Part shown: positions 46,301 through 60,500 of the stretch, piece by piece
How the letters are laid out: each line of letters opens with the position of its first letter
How positions within the stretch are numbered: the stretch's first letter is position 1
Assembly (NCBI RefSeq): GCF_001949145.1
Contig: NW_019091506.1
Coordinates: 278,279-342,278, forward strand
Reading direction: 5' to 3'
Origin: Acanthaster planci
Taxonomy: Eukaryota > Echinodermata > Asteroidea > Valvatida > Acanthasteridae
Length of the DNA stretch: 64,000 bases
The notes under the pieces: generated by a model
What the model saw: only the letters and a program-made list of their open reading frames with translations
Told to the model about the DNA's origin: nothing
Databases searched by the model: none
Made by a program: the position numbers and the translations under genes

Positions 46301-49300
46301 CCCTTATAGGCCGATACGTTATTACATCTTTTTGATTTAAGAAAATTTTAAAAAGGTAAACGCTTCAATGTGAAATTTTATCAAATAAATGGAATTTGGC
46401 GTTTCCACGGTTTAGCTGATGGGGGGGGGGAAGGGACAACGGGGCACGGCCCCAAAAGAGCATGTTGTTTTTGAGGACTTATATAGAATGAAATCAGAGA
46501 ACTTTTTCACTTCCCTTGCAAAAAGTGGGTAAATTCGAACGTGTTCTAATTTTCAATATAATTCTCCGTAGGGTGCACCACTCTAGCTGTTGACTTGAGA
46601 AAGCATTGTAAAGAAATTCCAGGATCCAATGCCTCCTCCTAATCATCGATTTGCCATCTCTAGCCCCGCCCATGCAGCTAGTTCTTCTCACGCTCAGCTT
46701 TCCTGGTCTGGAAAGGTCTTTCATATCTTGCCCAGCGGAAGCCTGAAGTTTTGTTGAAATGATTGTTTATGTCCTTGTTTCAAAAATCAAAAGCGGAAGA
46801 GCTGTGGTTGGATCTTTTTTCTCGGAAAAATTATGCCATGTGACTTGTATGAGCAAAATGTCGACTCATTCTTGTATGTTGATTACTTCCACCGCGACCG
46901 CAGGAAGCTCAACCTGCCACCATAGCTGCCACCAAATACCACCGTCACACCCTATACCCTCCCCCGAGCTTCTCCGGCCTTCCGGTTCTTCGCTGTATTA
47001 CCCAACATGACGCGGAAGCTGGTTTGGGTATGAGTTTCTGCTGTTTGATTGTCTATTCCACCCAATACCACAATTTTACCATCTCACACACACAAAAAAA
47101 ACCGAAAAACGTTAACGTGTGTTAACAATCGTGGTGTGTTTTGGTACCGATTGCAAAAGCAATCAAACTGCATGACACAGAAAAATCGAGCCGGCCGCCC
47201 CCCCCCCGAAAAACGCCGCAGGATCCGCCGGCGAGTATGAGCAAGTCCCTGCAAGCCATTTCAAGTCCATGTCATCCGGTAATCCTGCCACGTTAATTGA
47301 GATCGATTGGGCTCGTGAATGGCGGCCGTGTAATTCTATGGTTCTCATATTTGTGACTGGATGGTGGTCCGGGGGGGAGATGACAAATCCCTTGCTTGTT
47401 CCCTGAAATTCGTCAGATCTTTTTTTTTCTCTCTCTATAATTATTTCCTTGTTAGGAAATTCCAGACAAGCTCGGCAGCATAAAAAGTTTTTTCTTCCTC
47501 GATTGGAGCCAAAAATAAGGTTCGGGCGAAAATGCAAACCACGGAATTAACTCTGGACGCCCCTGTGAAAAGACTGGCTGGTCTTGTAACGGATTCGATT
47601 ACAGACTAGAAGAGTTCACACAGTCGGCTGCAAAATCATTAGAAGGGGAGTTTGGAAGAGTCTAAGTATACAGTACTTTCAAGCTCTGTCGGATCTAATG
47701 ATCTGCAGTGAATCTGGATCAGGAGAATTTCCCCTGAAATCTGGACTCGTAGTTTGCAATCAAACAAGAAACTGCGATGACTCAACATTCGCGAGGAAGT
47801 GGTGTCGCCGTGTGACTTGTGTTTGGCAGAAAAAACAGGGAAAAGATCAACCAACCAACACACTATTCTTTTTCTTCAAACACTGACACGTGACGGTGAT
47901 ACAAAAATTAAACCAACAGATGATTTTTTTGAATGTTTCACAGTGCCTTTATTAATATATAGATATATTTATATTCATTCAGCATTCTAACAAGAAACTG
48001 CATTCAAAGAAATTGAAGGAATGACTTTTCCGTCAGCCTACTGTCGCTAACAAGTAGACATTTTGAAAAAAAACACCATCAAACAGGTCTTTTCGGAAAA
48101 CAGACAGAATAGGATAGATCAACGTCAGCTGTAGCTTACAGTCGAATGAGAATCTATGATCATACCAAGTTTGGTATACATTATACTTAATCCAAAAGTT
48201 ATCATCCCTGCAGATATACACAGGGGTCCTGCACTTTTCCCGATTAAAATATAAATATTAAGTCTGGGTTAAATACAAAAATGCTAGACAGATCAAGTTT
48301 TAAAGCCACTCTCAATGAATAATTAGAGTTTCTGACATGTCGGTTCTACCATATAATAACATTCATGCCACAAAAGGTTAAAAATATGCAAACCATGTGC
48401 TATTCAACACTCAACAAACCTCCACAAAATGTTTTGACTCCCTAAAATCATTACATCATGTCTGCAGAAACAGCGTGTAGATATCGCAATAGGTCTACTT
48501 ATACTATACATCTACTTAAGTTGCAGATCAAACAAACCAAACTATAAATGTATATCCTCCACATTGCATCACCCTCACGAAGAAACTAACAAGGAAATGC
48601 CTTTTTATCCCCTGAAAGATGGGTTTTAACTGGATAGCCATTCCACCAAACATTCAAACTTAAATATGAGAATATATTCAATTATATAATATAAAATATT
48701 TTTCAGATAGATAAAATAAAATATATAAAACCATTTCCACATATATGTACTGGGATGTGTACGCTGAGTCATAAAATGCAACATAATGACTTTGGAAATG
48801 AAACTAAAAATACTGTCTTTATATTTTAAAAATTGAATACAACCAAGTGAAATAAATATTGAAAGAAGAACATCTGGAATATTACAGCAATCTCTTAGTC
48901 ACTAAGCAAAGCAACCATTCATTGGTCTAACATTTCTAAGGTAGACAGTACAATTAATGTCTACAGATATATCTTGGTCAGGCAATTTGTTACATCCAAA
49001 GGCAGTTCATACTCACTGCAAAAGCCAACATGAATTGAAATGGATAACGTCACGTCGCACTTTCATTCACAGAGTTTAATTTGCAAACACTGAGCATGTT
49101 TCAACTCTGGCGAAATTCCCCACTGAATGCTTCATGGTGCCAACTTCACTTCTTGTGTACATTTTGCAAAGAGCATGAACTGGCCAATGCTCTTTGGGCA
49201 CACATAAAAGGTTTATTTCTGAAAAGTGATCTGTCCATTTGGAAAACACAGAATTTTTCTGCAATTATAAAATATTTAAGATTGAAAAACAGCATACCTG

Positions 49301-50025
49301 GTGTCCCGTAATTTTGTTCTTCAAAATGCAGATTTGTGTCCAACTATCTGAACCCTCGAAACTGACTTTAGGCAACCAAGAGAGGGTAAGGTTCTCAAAT
49401 TCTTGGATCAAAATGATTCTTATCACATTTATGAAATTAACTCTTCATAGGTTGGCTTCCTCCTAAAATTGTGCACACAGGTCAATGTCATCCATTGTTC
49501 CTGTGAAGAGTCTATGCAGCAGGGAGTGCTAACTCCAAGAGTCTTTACAAAGTCATGAGGAGACATCTGCAGATTCAAGTCTGGGTCACTACTTTTCGGA
49601 TGTATAAAAGCTGATCCTTTCTTTACCTATCAGTTCCTAGTTAAGCTCCATCAAACGCACTGAACAAAAAAACAAAATAACAGAAAATGGTTTTTAGTAT
49701 GCAGTACTAGGTGATTGGACCATCAGCCCCAAGTTGAGTGGATTTGACACTTACACAAGCTTTTCCAAAACCAATTTTCATTTGCAAAACTTTGGGGGGG
49801 GGGATAGTCTCCAATAGATACTCAGTGGACTGAGAACAAGTCTAACATTTGCTGCAGTGGCCATTCATGAGCATGATAATACATTTGAGGCCTACATGTG
49901 CACATTTACTAAGAGAGATATTGGAAACCCACTTACATGACATAGAGATCATACAATCTACACCAAATCCATGAAGACAGGGACCACCAACATTTTTATA
50001 CAAGTAGGTATAGCAAACACAGGAC

Positions 50026-50031
50026 TTTATT
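50026..50031 (-). terminator. candidate polyadenylation signal of galaxin-like gene 2
   Basis: TTTATT on the plus strand gives AATAAA on the minus strand, about 380 bases past the stop codon at 50411. The distance suits a short 3' untranslated region. Confidence 0.45.
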
Positions 50032-50410
50032 CTCTCAGAATGTTTTTGTCAGGGTGAACTCTCTAACACAGTGATATAAAATTAAACATCACGGGCAAGT
50101 TCCCGTTGGAGAAATCTTGGCAATGCATTTTAAGAGAATCCAGATGGAAGAAATATTGGATGTTGGATCGTACACATGGTGCGAATCTGGGGAATCGTTG
50201 CCATTTTTATTGAAGATTTTGGCCAATGAATGCTTCAAGGTTATCCAAGACCTCTGATCTAAAAACTACTAAAAATGAAGTCACTGTTGTTTGATCAAGG
50301 GACATTTTACAATTTAGTGACATCTCTACATTTAGCTTTGATCTTCCATCTTGATTACACAGTGCTGCAAATTTGGACTCAAAGATTTGAAGTAGTCATT
50401 GTAAGAATTC

Positions 50411-51551
50411 CTATGGGATACCTTCAGGTAAACAGGTGCCTGCATCTTTGTTGTACTCCAAGCCTGGTTCACAGCAGGATTCTGAGAAGTCTCCAGAGAC
50501 ATCTTGGCGATTGGACAACATCCCTGTATTTGGGCAGCAGGCTTGTGTGGTGGGGTCAAATGCCATGCCACCACAACAGCTTCCAGGTCTTGTACCTAGA
50601 GTCACATTCCCTTCACAGCAGGTGTCTGTCTGGGGGTTGTATGCATTGCTTCCACAACACTGGGTGGTATCCGTCTTCTTCCTCCTGAGGGTTCCGTCGC
50701 AGCAGAGAAATTTGTTGGGACTGTATGGCTTCTCGCCATGCAGACCACAGCAGGATCCATTTTTGATGGGGTGGAGCTGCTCTGCGCAGCAAGTGTGCAT
50801 GCCAAACTCATACGGCACCCCGTTACAGCAGCCCGTAGTTGATGCATGATGGGTTGCACCAGAGCAGCAGGTCAGGTTGTTAGCGTCATACGGGACTCCA
50901 CTGCACAAGGGCTGCAAGATGCCGTCCTGGCAGCCGTACAGCTCCAGGTCATAGATGTGAGTGTAGCAGCAACCCAGACGGGAGGCATCGTAGTACTGGC
51001 TTCCGCATGTTGCCGATCCTGGGTTAGACCGTGGGAGCCTAGCTTGAGCAGCCTGGCATTTGTGCCTACCCATTATCTCCCCGTTGCAGCAAGTCATCCA
51101 GTGATAGTGTTTGCGCAAGGGTTTGCCCCCGCAGCAAGTGTACAGCTCCGAATCCATCACCTCCCCTCCGCAGCACATGGCCTTCTCCCCGAACTGGTGA
51201 GACTGCCTCCGGCCAGCACAGCAAATCGCATCCTCCTCGCTGCTTCTGATGACCTCATTTCCGCAACACTCGCCATGGAATGGATAAATCAGACCTTGGC
51301 AGACTGTATGTTCTATGGCAACACTCTGATCCTCCGAGCTGAAGAAGTCCACATCCTTGGGGAAGCTGTACCGAATATCTCCAATGGCTCTGCAGGTTTC
51401 AGAGCGTGGGTCCATGATCTGACTGTGACAGCAGACTGCATTCTGTGCATCATGAAAGAGCGAGTCTATGCAGCACTTCTTCGTTTCATCCAGAGCATCG
51501 TATGCAACCCTTCCACAGCAGGTATCACCATACACAGCCTTGTCGTACAGA
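50411..51551 (-). other. large terminal exon of galaxin-like gene 2
   Basis: This exon of 380 codons including the stop carries about 19 Cys-Cys pairs. Its first part matches gene 1 exon 12 (CCGRVAYDALDETKKCC against CCGRVAYDPSAQPQPLCC) and then runs, without an intron, into sequence matching gene 1 exon 13. Its later half is a regular set of short modules (CCSGATHHASTTGCCNG, CCDGTLRRKKTDTTQCCG). It lacks the Ser/Thr-rich and charged spacers of gene 1, and it ends ...CLPEGIP. Confidence 0.75.
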
Positions 51552-54500
51552 CTGACAAAGCAAAGAAAAGCTATCCATTATTATATTCTACTAGAATCAT
51601 GTAATACTCAGTGTCTGATTGGTGAGTTGTTGATAACTTGTCCTCAAATTACTTCACCCAATACACGACTTGGCCACACCACAAAAACACAAGTTCTTTT
51701 TTACAGTAAATTGAACATTATACTCCACGGTCACTGTAACTTGCCCATTTTTTAAAATCTTGGTGAAGGAAATAAATCTTTATTCTAAACATCAAACGAC
51801 CTTGTAAAATAATGATAAGAATAATGTGATGAACAATTACTAACTGAATTTTGTCCTATACTGGTGTAACTTTCCCGGAGCCAGCAACAAACTTTTCAAG
51901 CTCAGGCACGTTTGACTTACTTGGGCAGATGGTCTCTTATGAAGTGTAGGATACTTAAAATGATGTTGGTGAAGGGTAAAAAAACCAGTATTGAAATCCA
52001 AGAAAAGTGAAAACTCCATCAAAGTCATCAAAGTTCTGAAAGATTAACCCTGAAAGATTAATCCATTTGCATGGATGTAGCAACCACAGTCTCAAAGTAC
52101 AAACCTTCTCCATCCCTTAGAAAAAGACAAAGGGAACTAATTTACTTACAATCTTCCCTGGCAGCAAACTTGTCTACTGCTGTCCATCAAAACCACCCCG
52201 CAACATTCGCCGTTCTCCACTGGGTAGACTCTGCCTTGGCACACGGTGTCCGTGGGCCGGTGAGCCACCCCAGCCGTGCAAGCAGTCTTGCCATCTGCAG
52301 TGGAAAGTAGGGTGTCGTTACAGCACATCAGCTCCGGGCTGGACGGGTCAAAGAGCCTGCGTCCGCAGCACACTTGGCCTGGAGGGAAAAGAAAGCAGTA
52401 GCAGTTGAGGATTAAAACAAATGTTAAACATGTTTCCTCCATGTACACAAATCTTCACCCCAAAAGAAAAGGTAATGGTACCATTTCTAAAGTCCTGGCA
52501 CATTTCCTTCCAAAAAATAAAATAAAAAAATCTGGCTTCACATTGGGGGGGGGGACTCCACCCAACTGGACACACCACTGAGAGCAACAGTGGCAAAGGC
52601 CTCTATGAGATTCATAGGCACATGAGCTGCACTGACAATGTTCATTTACCATTGGAAACATATTCTATGAAGACTCTAAAACCAAAGACTGGAACAGCAC
52701 AAGTGAAAAAAGTCAGAAATGGCACAGCCTTCCTGAGAGATCCGTTACTTGTGAAGGGAAACATCACCACCCAAAACAAGAACATATTAACAATTAATCT
52801 GCTTTGAACTTCAACACAAGGATGGATGTCTCTGTGCCTATCATACATGTATTCACCATAGCAACGGGCTAAAATTAAGGCTGAAAGTTACCGTTAACTT
52901 TTCTTATGCAAGGACATCAGCCATATATGACACTTCGTTTGTTGAATAAGAAAACCATTTCTCAAAGTGGCTTACTTAATTTAGAATTCTCTTCACCAAA
53001 ACAGAAGAAAGCAGAGTTTTGATAGTAATGAGACAGTTGCCCAGAATCAATACATGGTTTACCACAGATGAGAATGGTACACGAGACACCAGACCATTCC
53101 AGATGCAGACACAGAGGTTGCTGGTGTATGGCTTGCCTTGAATCATTTAATACAGTAATGACTGTTTTGTCAAGAAAATTCAAAATGTATTAAACCCAGA
53201 TAATGAGGGATAACCAGCAGCATTCAAGTTTGTCGAGCGAAAGGCTTACAGGACAGTACTATCCTCACCTGGTGCAGAGATCTGGTGCAGTACCCCATCA
53301 CAGCATGTATAAGTAGTTGGGTTGTAACCCACCAAGCCGCAACATCTACCCTCTCCGAGGCTGGTCTCCGGAGTCAAGAACCGGTGGCCGTGACAGCATG
53401 TCTCCCCTGGTCCGATCAAGATCCCCCCGCAGCACTCCTGTTCTGACGGATCGTAGGGGCGGTAACCGTTTTCAGCCTTGTGGTTCTCGCATACTTCCCA
53501 GCCCAGCTCCATCTCCTGGATGGGCCGGATGTGGCCATTACTGCTATCACAGAAGTGGGATTGAATGTTGTAGGTATTGCCTCGGCAATATCTAGGAGAA
53601 CAAAAGAAGCAATTTATGCATGCATTTACACACCTCTTTACAAGGCCTCAAAAAGTTCTTATGCACTTCACGTCTTATGGCGTACAACTCTAAAAATGAC
53701 TATGCATATATGCCAATACCATGGATGATAAAATGTACAGTGTATGCGAATGCCAGCAAATGTAATGCACTATTACATGCGTCTCTGGCTCACCACAGTG
53801 GGGCTTATTTCCGCTCTGTTGCATGAAACGTATGTCCAAATTTCTACACGAGAAAATGTTTCTGGTCAACTCCGGTCAGCAAGAAAAAGTTGAATTGAAG
53901 CGAAGACCCTTGCCTATGGACATAGAAACAGTTTGCTGAGCTGCACTATTATAATCCGTCAATGATGAAAATGATAATCAACTTCCCTACAAATGACAAA
54001 GCTGCCAGTCTCAAGTTATTTTGCCGAGAAACTGGCCAGCATACAAAACTCTGGGTGAAGCACGCTGCACACGGTGAGAGCTGAACGTGGATCTGGGCAC
54101 TGTTGATAAAATCATCCTTCTCTTCATACAATGAGAACTCACCCGACGAGTCCCTCCGGGATGGAAATCACCTTCTCATATTGGAGGTGCCTCCGACACG
54201 CATGCCATTCTGGGACGTAGGTTTCAGTGCCACAGCATTTCATACGGTAGGGCTTGTCAGCCATGTAGATCCTTGGATGGATGTAACCTTTACAACACTG
54301 ATGGCTCTCTGTGTCGTAGATTTTCCCCCCACAGGATTCAAAGCCAGGAAGCATGCCCTTAATGCTGTACACCTTCCCCTGCTTACAAACCTGGAATCAA
54401 ACCAAATAAATCAAACCACATATTTGGTGAAAGCTCTGTCTTTTAGGAAATTTCCCCATGCTTTGCTTTTGCCACTTTCAATAAATGACTGCATTCTTAA

Positions 54501-57500
54501 CTTTATGTTCATTGTTTATCTTATTTGATGAATATATATTTTTCTGTCTATTGACTTGAAAACATTGAAATAAGTATCTCGGAGAATCATACACCAAAAG
54601 ATAATTGCCAATGATTTGAAGTACAAAGGTTTAAAATTCACAGGACAGCTTAAAACTCATTAAAACATGTCACTTCCTAGTCATTTTGTGTCTTCAAATG
54701 ACAGACACAGTATCCCGTTTTCCCAGTTAAAGTATGAGTATTTTAACTTATGGAAATACGCTACCTGTCCACTCTCTGGTTGTCAGGCAACCAATCCAGT
54801 AACTCAAAATACGAGACTGTCCCAAGTACTCACACTTTGCACTATTAAATGAGGGGATAAGCATTTAAGATCAAAGTCAAGGTGACAATCCATTTGACAT
54901 CACGCCACGTCCAATAGCTCCCCAAGCGTTATATTCAACAAGTATTTAAAAAGAATACTGGTACTGGAGAGAGAAAAACCCGCATCTGAAGTTTGAATTG
55001 AATTTTGAAAGTCTGTAGAGATAAAAGGAAAGTAACGCACAAGAACTTTTGCTTTTGTTATAAAAAAGAGAAACAACAAAATTGCATTAAGATGATCTGT
55101 TGTCAAAGAAAAGATGTGATTATTCAGTCATTCTGAAGATTGACTACTTCCATGACTAATTCAGAGCTTACTCAGAGTATTTGGAAGAATGATGTGTGCA
55201 CTGAAGCCAAGAGCTGTTCAGTGCAATTAGTCCAATTCTGGTCAGAGAAAGTATTAAAATGGCACTGAAAATCAGTGAGCTAAGTCCAAGAGTAAAGTGG
55301 ATATTTTCAACCCTGGGTAAGGCTTGGTAACTCCTTACTAAATTTCTATACCGTGACAGAGTATCCGCAGGATTGTTTTAAAACCCACCTGTGTGTTTCT
55401 GTTGTAGGTTTTAGGGTTCCTTTCTTGGGACTTTGGTTCTGAACAGCAGACTGCATTGTCCATCGGGGAAAGTTTCGTCACAGGCTTCATAGAGCAAGGG
55501 TTGCACAGTTCGTTGTCTGAAAGGGCGTGGATACCACAGCACACAGCATCAATTCTCTGCACTCTGCCTGTGATCAAGAATATTGGGAAAAACGTGAAGA
55601 AAAATGTCCCATATGGGTGCATTTTGCAGGTCATCACAAGTGACTGATTAATGTGTAGCTGCAATGAATATTTCTTGGACACTATTTTTCTGCGTCTTTG
55701 TATTTTTCTTCAATGTATGAAAACTTTTACACACTCACACTTTTCATTCAAAATTATCCATGTTTTCCCGGATAACTGAGGGCGCTGTTACTGTGAAGCC
55801 ATCTAGGGAACACATGGTTCAGTGCAAAGGTATTTCTGTTCAAATTGTGAACCCAGAATTTACTAACTGAAACATTTCTGGGATAGGGATTGATGGCTTA
55901 TTGCTATGCACATAAAAAGCAATGAATCAGAAGAGAAAAGTTAGTTCAGGAAAATCTACACAAACACAGGACTTTTTTGCGTACAAACTTATGTAACAAT
56001 GAGGCTTCTTCCTGAGATGACATCACAGTTATGCTTATGAGTATGGAAATCTTCGATTGGCATAACAACCAAAAAGGCATTAAAATACCCTTTGAAATTG
56101 TGAAACCAAAGTTGAAACTAAGGTTTACTGAGGCACAAAGCTGCATTTTACAGGTTTGTAATCAAAACATTCATTGCAGCTAGCTACCCTTTAACTGATT
56201 TGGTCACTGGTCAAGCTTTTTGTCAACTAATCCCGGAAACACCTGATACCTTTCCGTTCATATCACAGACATTTTTATATCCAATGAAAATATGCCCTGC
56301 TTAAGTCCAGCCATTCACTCTTTCATCTGCTACAACATCTGCTCTTTATTCCATTTTTCATTTGTGTCCATGTTTTGGTGAAAAATTACTTCAAAAGGAT
56401 CACTGATTTTCTCAACATGCGAAACACTGATAATTTGTGACAAAAAATTAGATGACATTGGCAGATCAGTGTGAATGTAGAAAAGGCGATAGTGTATTTA
56501 AACCCCCCCCACCAAAAGCTAAACCATCCCCACTAGAGCCAGGCTTAGATTCAACCCTCCAGCTAATACGTGACAACACTCACCGTAAGTGGCCCGCGAC
56601 AGAGAGCGACGTTCACAACATTTGCTTTCAGTAGGCTGATAGGCCTGGTATACGTGTCTCATGATGCGACAACAGGATCCGTTCACAATGTTCGATACAA
56701 ATCCACGACAGCAGGTCTGTTGCTCGGGGTCGAATGTGTCTCTGTCTCCGCAACACTGAGACGTTGGAGATACTCTGGCCAAGATGTGACCAGCACAGCA
56801 TAGCTGGTCCGCCGGATTGTACAGATCTGGGATGTTGGAAGAGAACACTCTCCGTACTTCAAAACTGACTGATTTTTGGCGTATCTTTCGTTTAAGGATG
56901 ATTTTGAATTGAATTTCTAGCCTTGTAAGGCACTTGTTTAGTTTGTAAGCCTGCATGTATGATTGAAAAGCCTAGAAGGGAGGAAGGTGGCTAATGTGTC
57001 CTAAACTGTCGGGCACTTCACAAAACTGGCACAGACTGTTTCTCACCCAAGTAGTAATTTACCCGTCATAATCTCTGAAATCCCTGCCACACACTTTAAC
57101 AAATGAAAAACTCCAACCCTATCGTGTAACCCCTTCCACCTTACCATTGTAGGGGCATGTGTTCAGTATGATTCCCAGATAAGTTTAAAAAACTTTGACT
57201 CGGTGATACAGAGTTATGGCCAAACCAATACTCTTTGAAACACTGAATGAGTTAGTTTGTGTACATGTAGAGATGAAGTATTTACTCCACTCATGCAAGT
57301 TTAGTCACTGTGCATACACAAATTGTCAACTACAAACAATAGAGTACCGAAGTGTGACATCACTGTGAACCAGAAAGTGTAATGCAAATGAATGGAGTAC
57401 GCGCACGTGTTGGTTCACATGCTGGTTCTCGCGCTTATGCCTTTTACACACTAATTGTGCGCGTGACATATTCACTTCGGTAGTCTATGAGCTTATTTGG

Positions 57501-60500
57501 TTCAACAGTGCAAGCTCAGTACAAAGCTATTCAGGAACAGCTACACCCATGCTTGATAGACTGTCCTATCAAAGCAGCCATCACCCAATTCACACGAGCG
57601 CAGGTTCCCGAAAGACCCTGGCTTTTTGAAATACTGAACGGGCTCATTGTTGGACAGACCCGTTATCTTCAGTTCTGCATGGTGTCTACTATAATTAAGG
57701 ACCGTCTAAAAAGTCAGGACACTAAAGAACGTTCCAAGGTGAATATTTGTTCCACTTGGGAATGCCTTCTGTTCCCAAATGGGTAAACATGCTCTACATG
57801 TAAGCAAAGCTTTTATAGCAGACCAGGAACAGAAATGTTTCGACTTTTTAGAGGTCCTTTAAAAATGTTAATGAATCTCTAGTAAACGATTTTTATCTTT
57901 CCATCTGCCTATGTTTACCATTTCCACAGCATTCTTTGCCAGGTTCCAGCACGTGGAGTGTGCCCGCACAGCAGATGTGTCGCGTCCTTAGGTAGGATTC
58001 TCCGCTGCAGCAATCCTGTACACCTGGTATCTCAGGGACGGACAGTGACGGCGGGCTGGGGTAGCAGCAAGACGACTGCAGCGGATTGTATGCTGTGGCA
58101 CCACAACATTGGCCATTTCCTGCTCACCCAAACATAATGCTCAACAGATCAGAATAAGCTCGACCCACACTCTCCTCTGGCCATCCCCCAACCAAACTAT
58201 GACATGTATGAGGTGTTCATCATGAGTCTTACCATTTGGGCCCCCATTTTTTAAAAATAAATAATAAAGAGGCCCCTTCTACATCTTGTGATGGGTGACT
58301 TTCACAAAAGAAAGAGAAAAAATCAAGTGTTTTGCCCTTGTTTTGCTTTCTATGGTATTTGAGGGCCTTTCCTGGAAAAACTGTTAAAAAAGTTAACAAG
58401 GTTGCATTTGGGCTAATGACCATAGCCTCCTCACTGGATAGCATGACATTTTCAAGAGACACCATGCTGGCGTGGTGGAGAAGAGTTTTTTGTCAGTTAA
58501 TTTTTACAGCAGTGAGATTTTTCGTAAGCTAACAAGGTTGCCACCAGCTATGATGTCTCCTCGCCTAGAATGGTTGTAAGTGGCATGCCCTGTTGACTTT
58601 CACAAGAAACATTTCCATAACTAAAGGAAACTTGCAAATTTGTTAAAACTTAAATATAAGATACTGCTGAATTATGAAATGAACACCATTTGATCCTTAT
58701 TTTACAGGTAGTCCTATCACAGTTTCAAACCAATACACTCAATGTAAGTCTACTTCTCTATGATGGAAGATTATGTTCCAATTTCGTAACGGTGGATAAT
58801 GTTAAAAAATCTGACATAGGAGATAAATGAAAAATGAAATCTTTCCCTGGTAAGTCCACCAAGTGGTTTCTTTGGTCTGTCCTTCCAGCAGGAAATTAAT
58901 TGTGAGGTATCTTCCAACACTTCCCAATATACAGAGGGAGCAAGAATTACATTTACAAGGCTTACCGATATTGGGAGTAATGACAGACTCACAGCACTGG
59001 TCCCTGTCCTTATTGTAAGGTGTCAATCCACAGCACTCAACCTTGCCGTCTACCAGCGGGCTGATGCGGTGCTTGGCCTCAGCCTCGCAACAGACCTCTG
59101 TCCTGATGTCAAAAGTGTTCGGTCCGCAGCACTCCTTGAAAGAAGTCTCACGGTCAATCACGTTCTGTACAACCAAAATTGAGACTTGTTAATCCTGAGA
59201 TGAATACATGTACGTCGTCTGATGATGAATACCATTGTTTCTTAGGCTGACCTCAGTCAACATTCTTCTGACGAGAGCATACCGGTCATTGCTCTGGACA
59301 ATGAGGAAGAAAACCAGCACAGAAGTGCAGTTGTTCTGCCACAATATCTGAGTCAGCCAATGCACACAAAAACATCATTTCAAAAAGAAAAACCAAATAA
59401 AAAAACCCAACCTGACACAAAATATGCGACACAAAATGTAAGTATCAAAGAACAAACACCTCAATCAGCAAGCAAAAACATCAGACCACAAGGAAAGAAG
59501 GCCTACTCACGGGAGACACCATCTGGGCGCAAGCCGAGTACAGTCATGAATAATACAACATATGACATTGCATGAGTGAATACTGTATTTGTCGTGATTA
59601 CTTTTTCATGAAGGCCAGTGTACCTGACTGCGGACCTCGTACGTGCGTCCGAATGACCTCCTAGTGGAGATACGCTGTCGGAATACCGACCTGGCTCATT
59701 AATTACTAAAGGCAGTGGATGGGTCAACTTACACCCTGGCAACACAGTTTCCGTCTGGTATCAATGACCTCCGTGTTGCAACACTCCAGGAAACTGCTGA
59801 TGACTGCTTCCCTGCCCACTGTGGCCACGTGGCCGGTATAGTCGGGTCCGGTGCAGCAGTGCTGTGTCGTGGGATCGTAGGTGGCGTTCTTCCCGCAGCA
59901 TTCTCCAGTGTTCTCTATGACGTGCCAAGAGCAGCAGGTATGTGTGGATGTGTCAATCTGCTGATCGCCACAGCATTGCATGTGCTCTTCACGTGGGTAC
60001 ACAGCATTGCCGCAGCAAAAGTGACTGTCTTCGTTGATCCAAGTGTGGTCTCCACAGCACCGGCCTGTGGTTGAGTCGTGAAGAACTCTGCCACCTTTAA
60101 CATAGTAATCAAAATGGAAGAACACAAACCATTCAAACCAACTCTACAGAATCTTGCAGATTTCCAAAAAGACAAATTCTATTTGACTTGAGCAAAAGAC
60201 GATCTGGTCATGTAAGATTCTGTTGGATTGAGTAGGTTCAAAGTTCTTTTGTTATTCGATTCCTTTGGGATTCAGTCTGTCCATGAAACACCTGTTAATG
60301 CTCTTCCAAATACCAGCGAGGATCTGTCTGAAGCATATGGGTGATATTCCTAAACATCATCAATGGTTTAAAGATTGAATAATTTAAACAACTCTGCAGT
60401 CAATGATCTAGCTCAAGCAACTCCAGCAGGGATGCTCGACATAAACATCCTGATCTCCTGAGCTTTAACCACTACCAGCCGGGGACTCCGAAATCAAAGC

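Larger units (their letters stand above)
42276..50410. other. 8-kb spacer between the two galaxin-like genes
   Basis: No gene is supported. It contains the palindromic element 43807-43973, the inverted-repeat element about 46050-46300, several runs of eight or more G (43088-43106, 44200-44210, 44666-44674, 46423-46432, 49794-49802) and a very AT-rich block near 47890-49000. The promoter of gene 1 should lie just right of 42275. The 3' untranslated region of gene 2 occupies about 50026-50410. Confidence 0.5.

Noticed and set aside
50436-51604. Long plus-strand frames across the last exon of galaxin-like gene 2
   Set aside because: These are antisense shadows. The minus-strand frame carries the regular Cys-Cys modules and matches gene 1.
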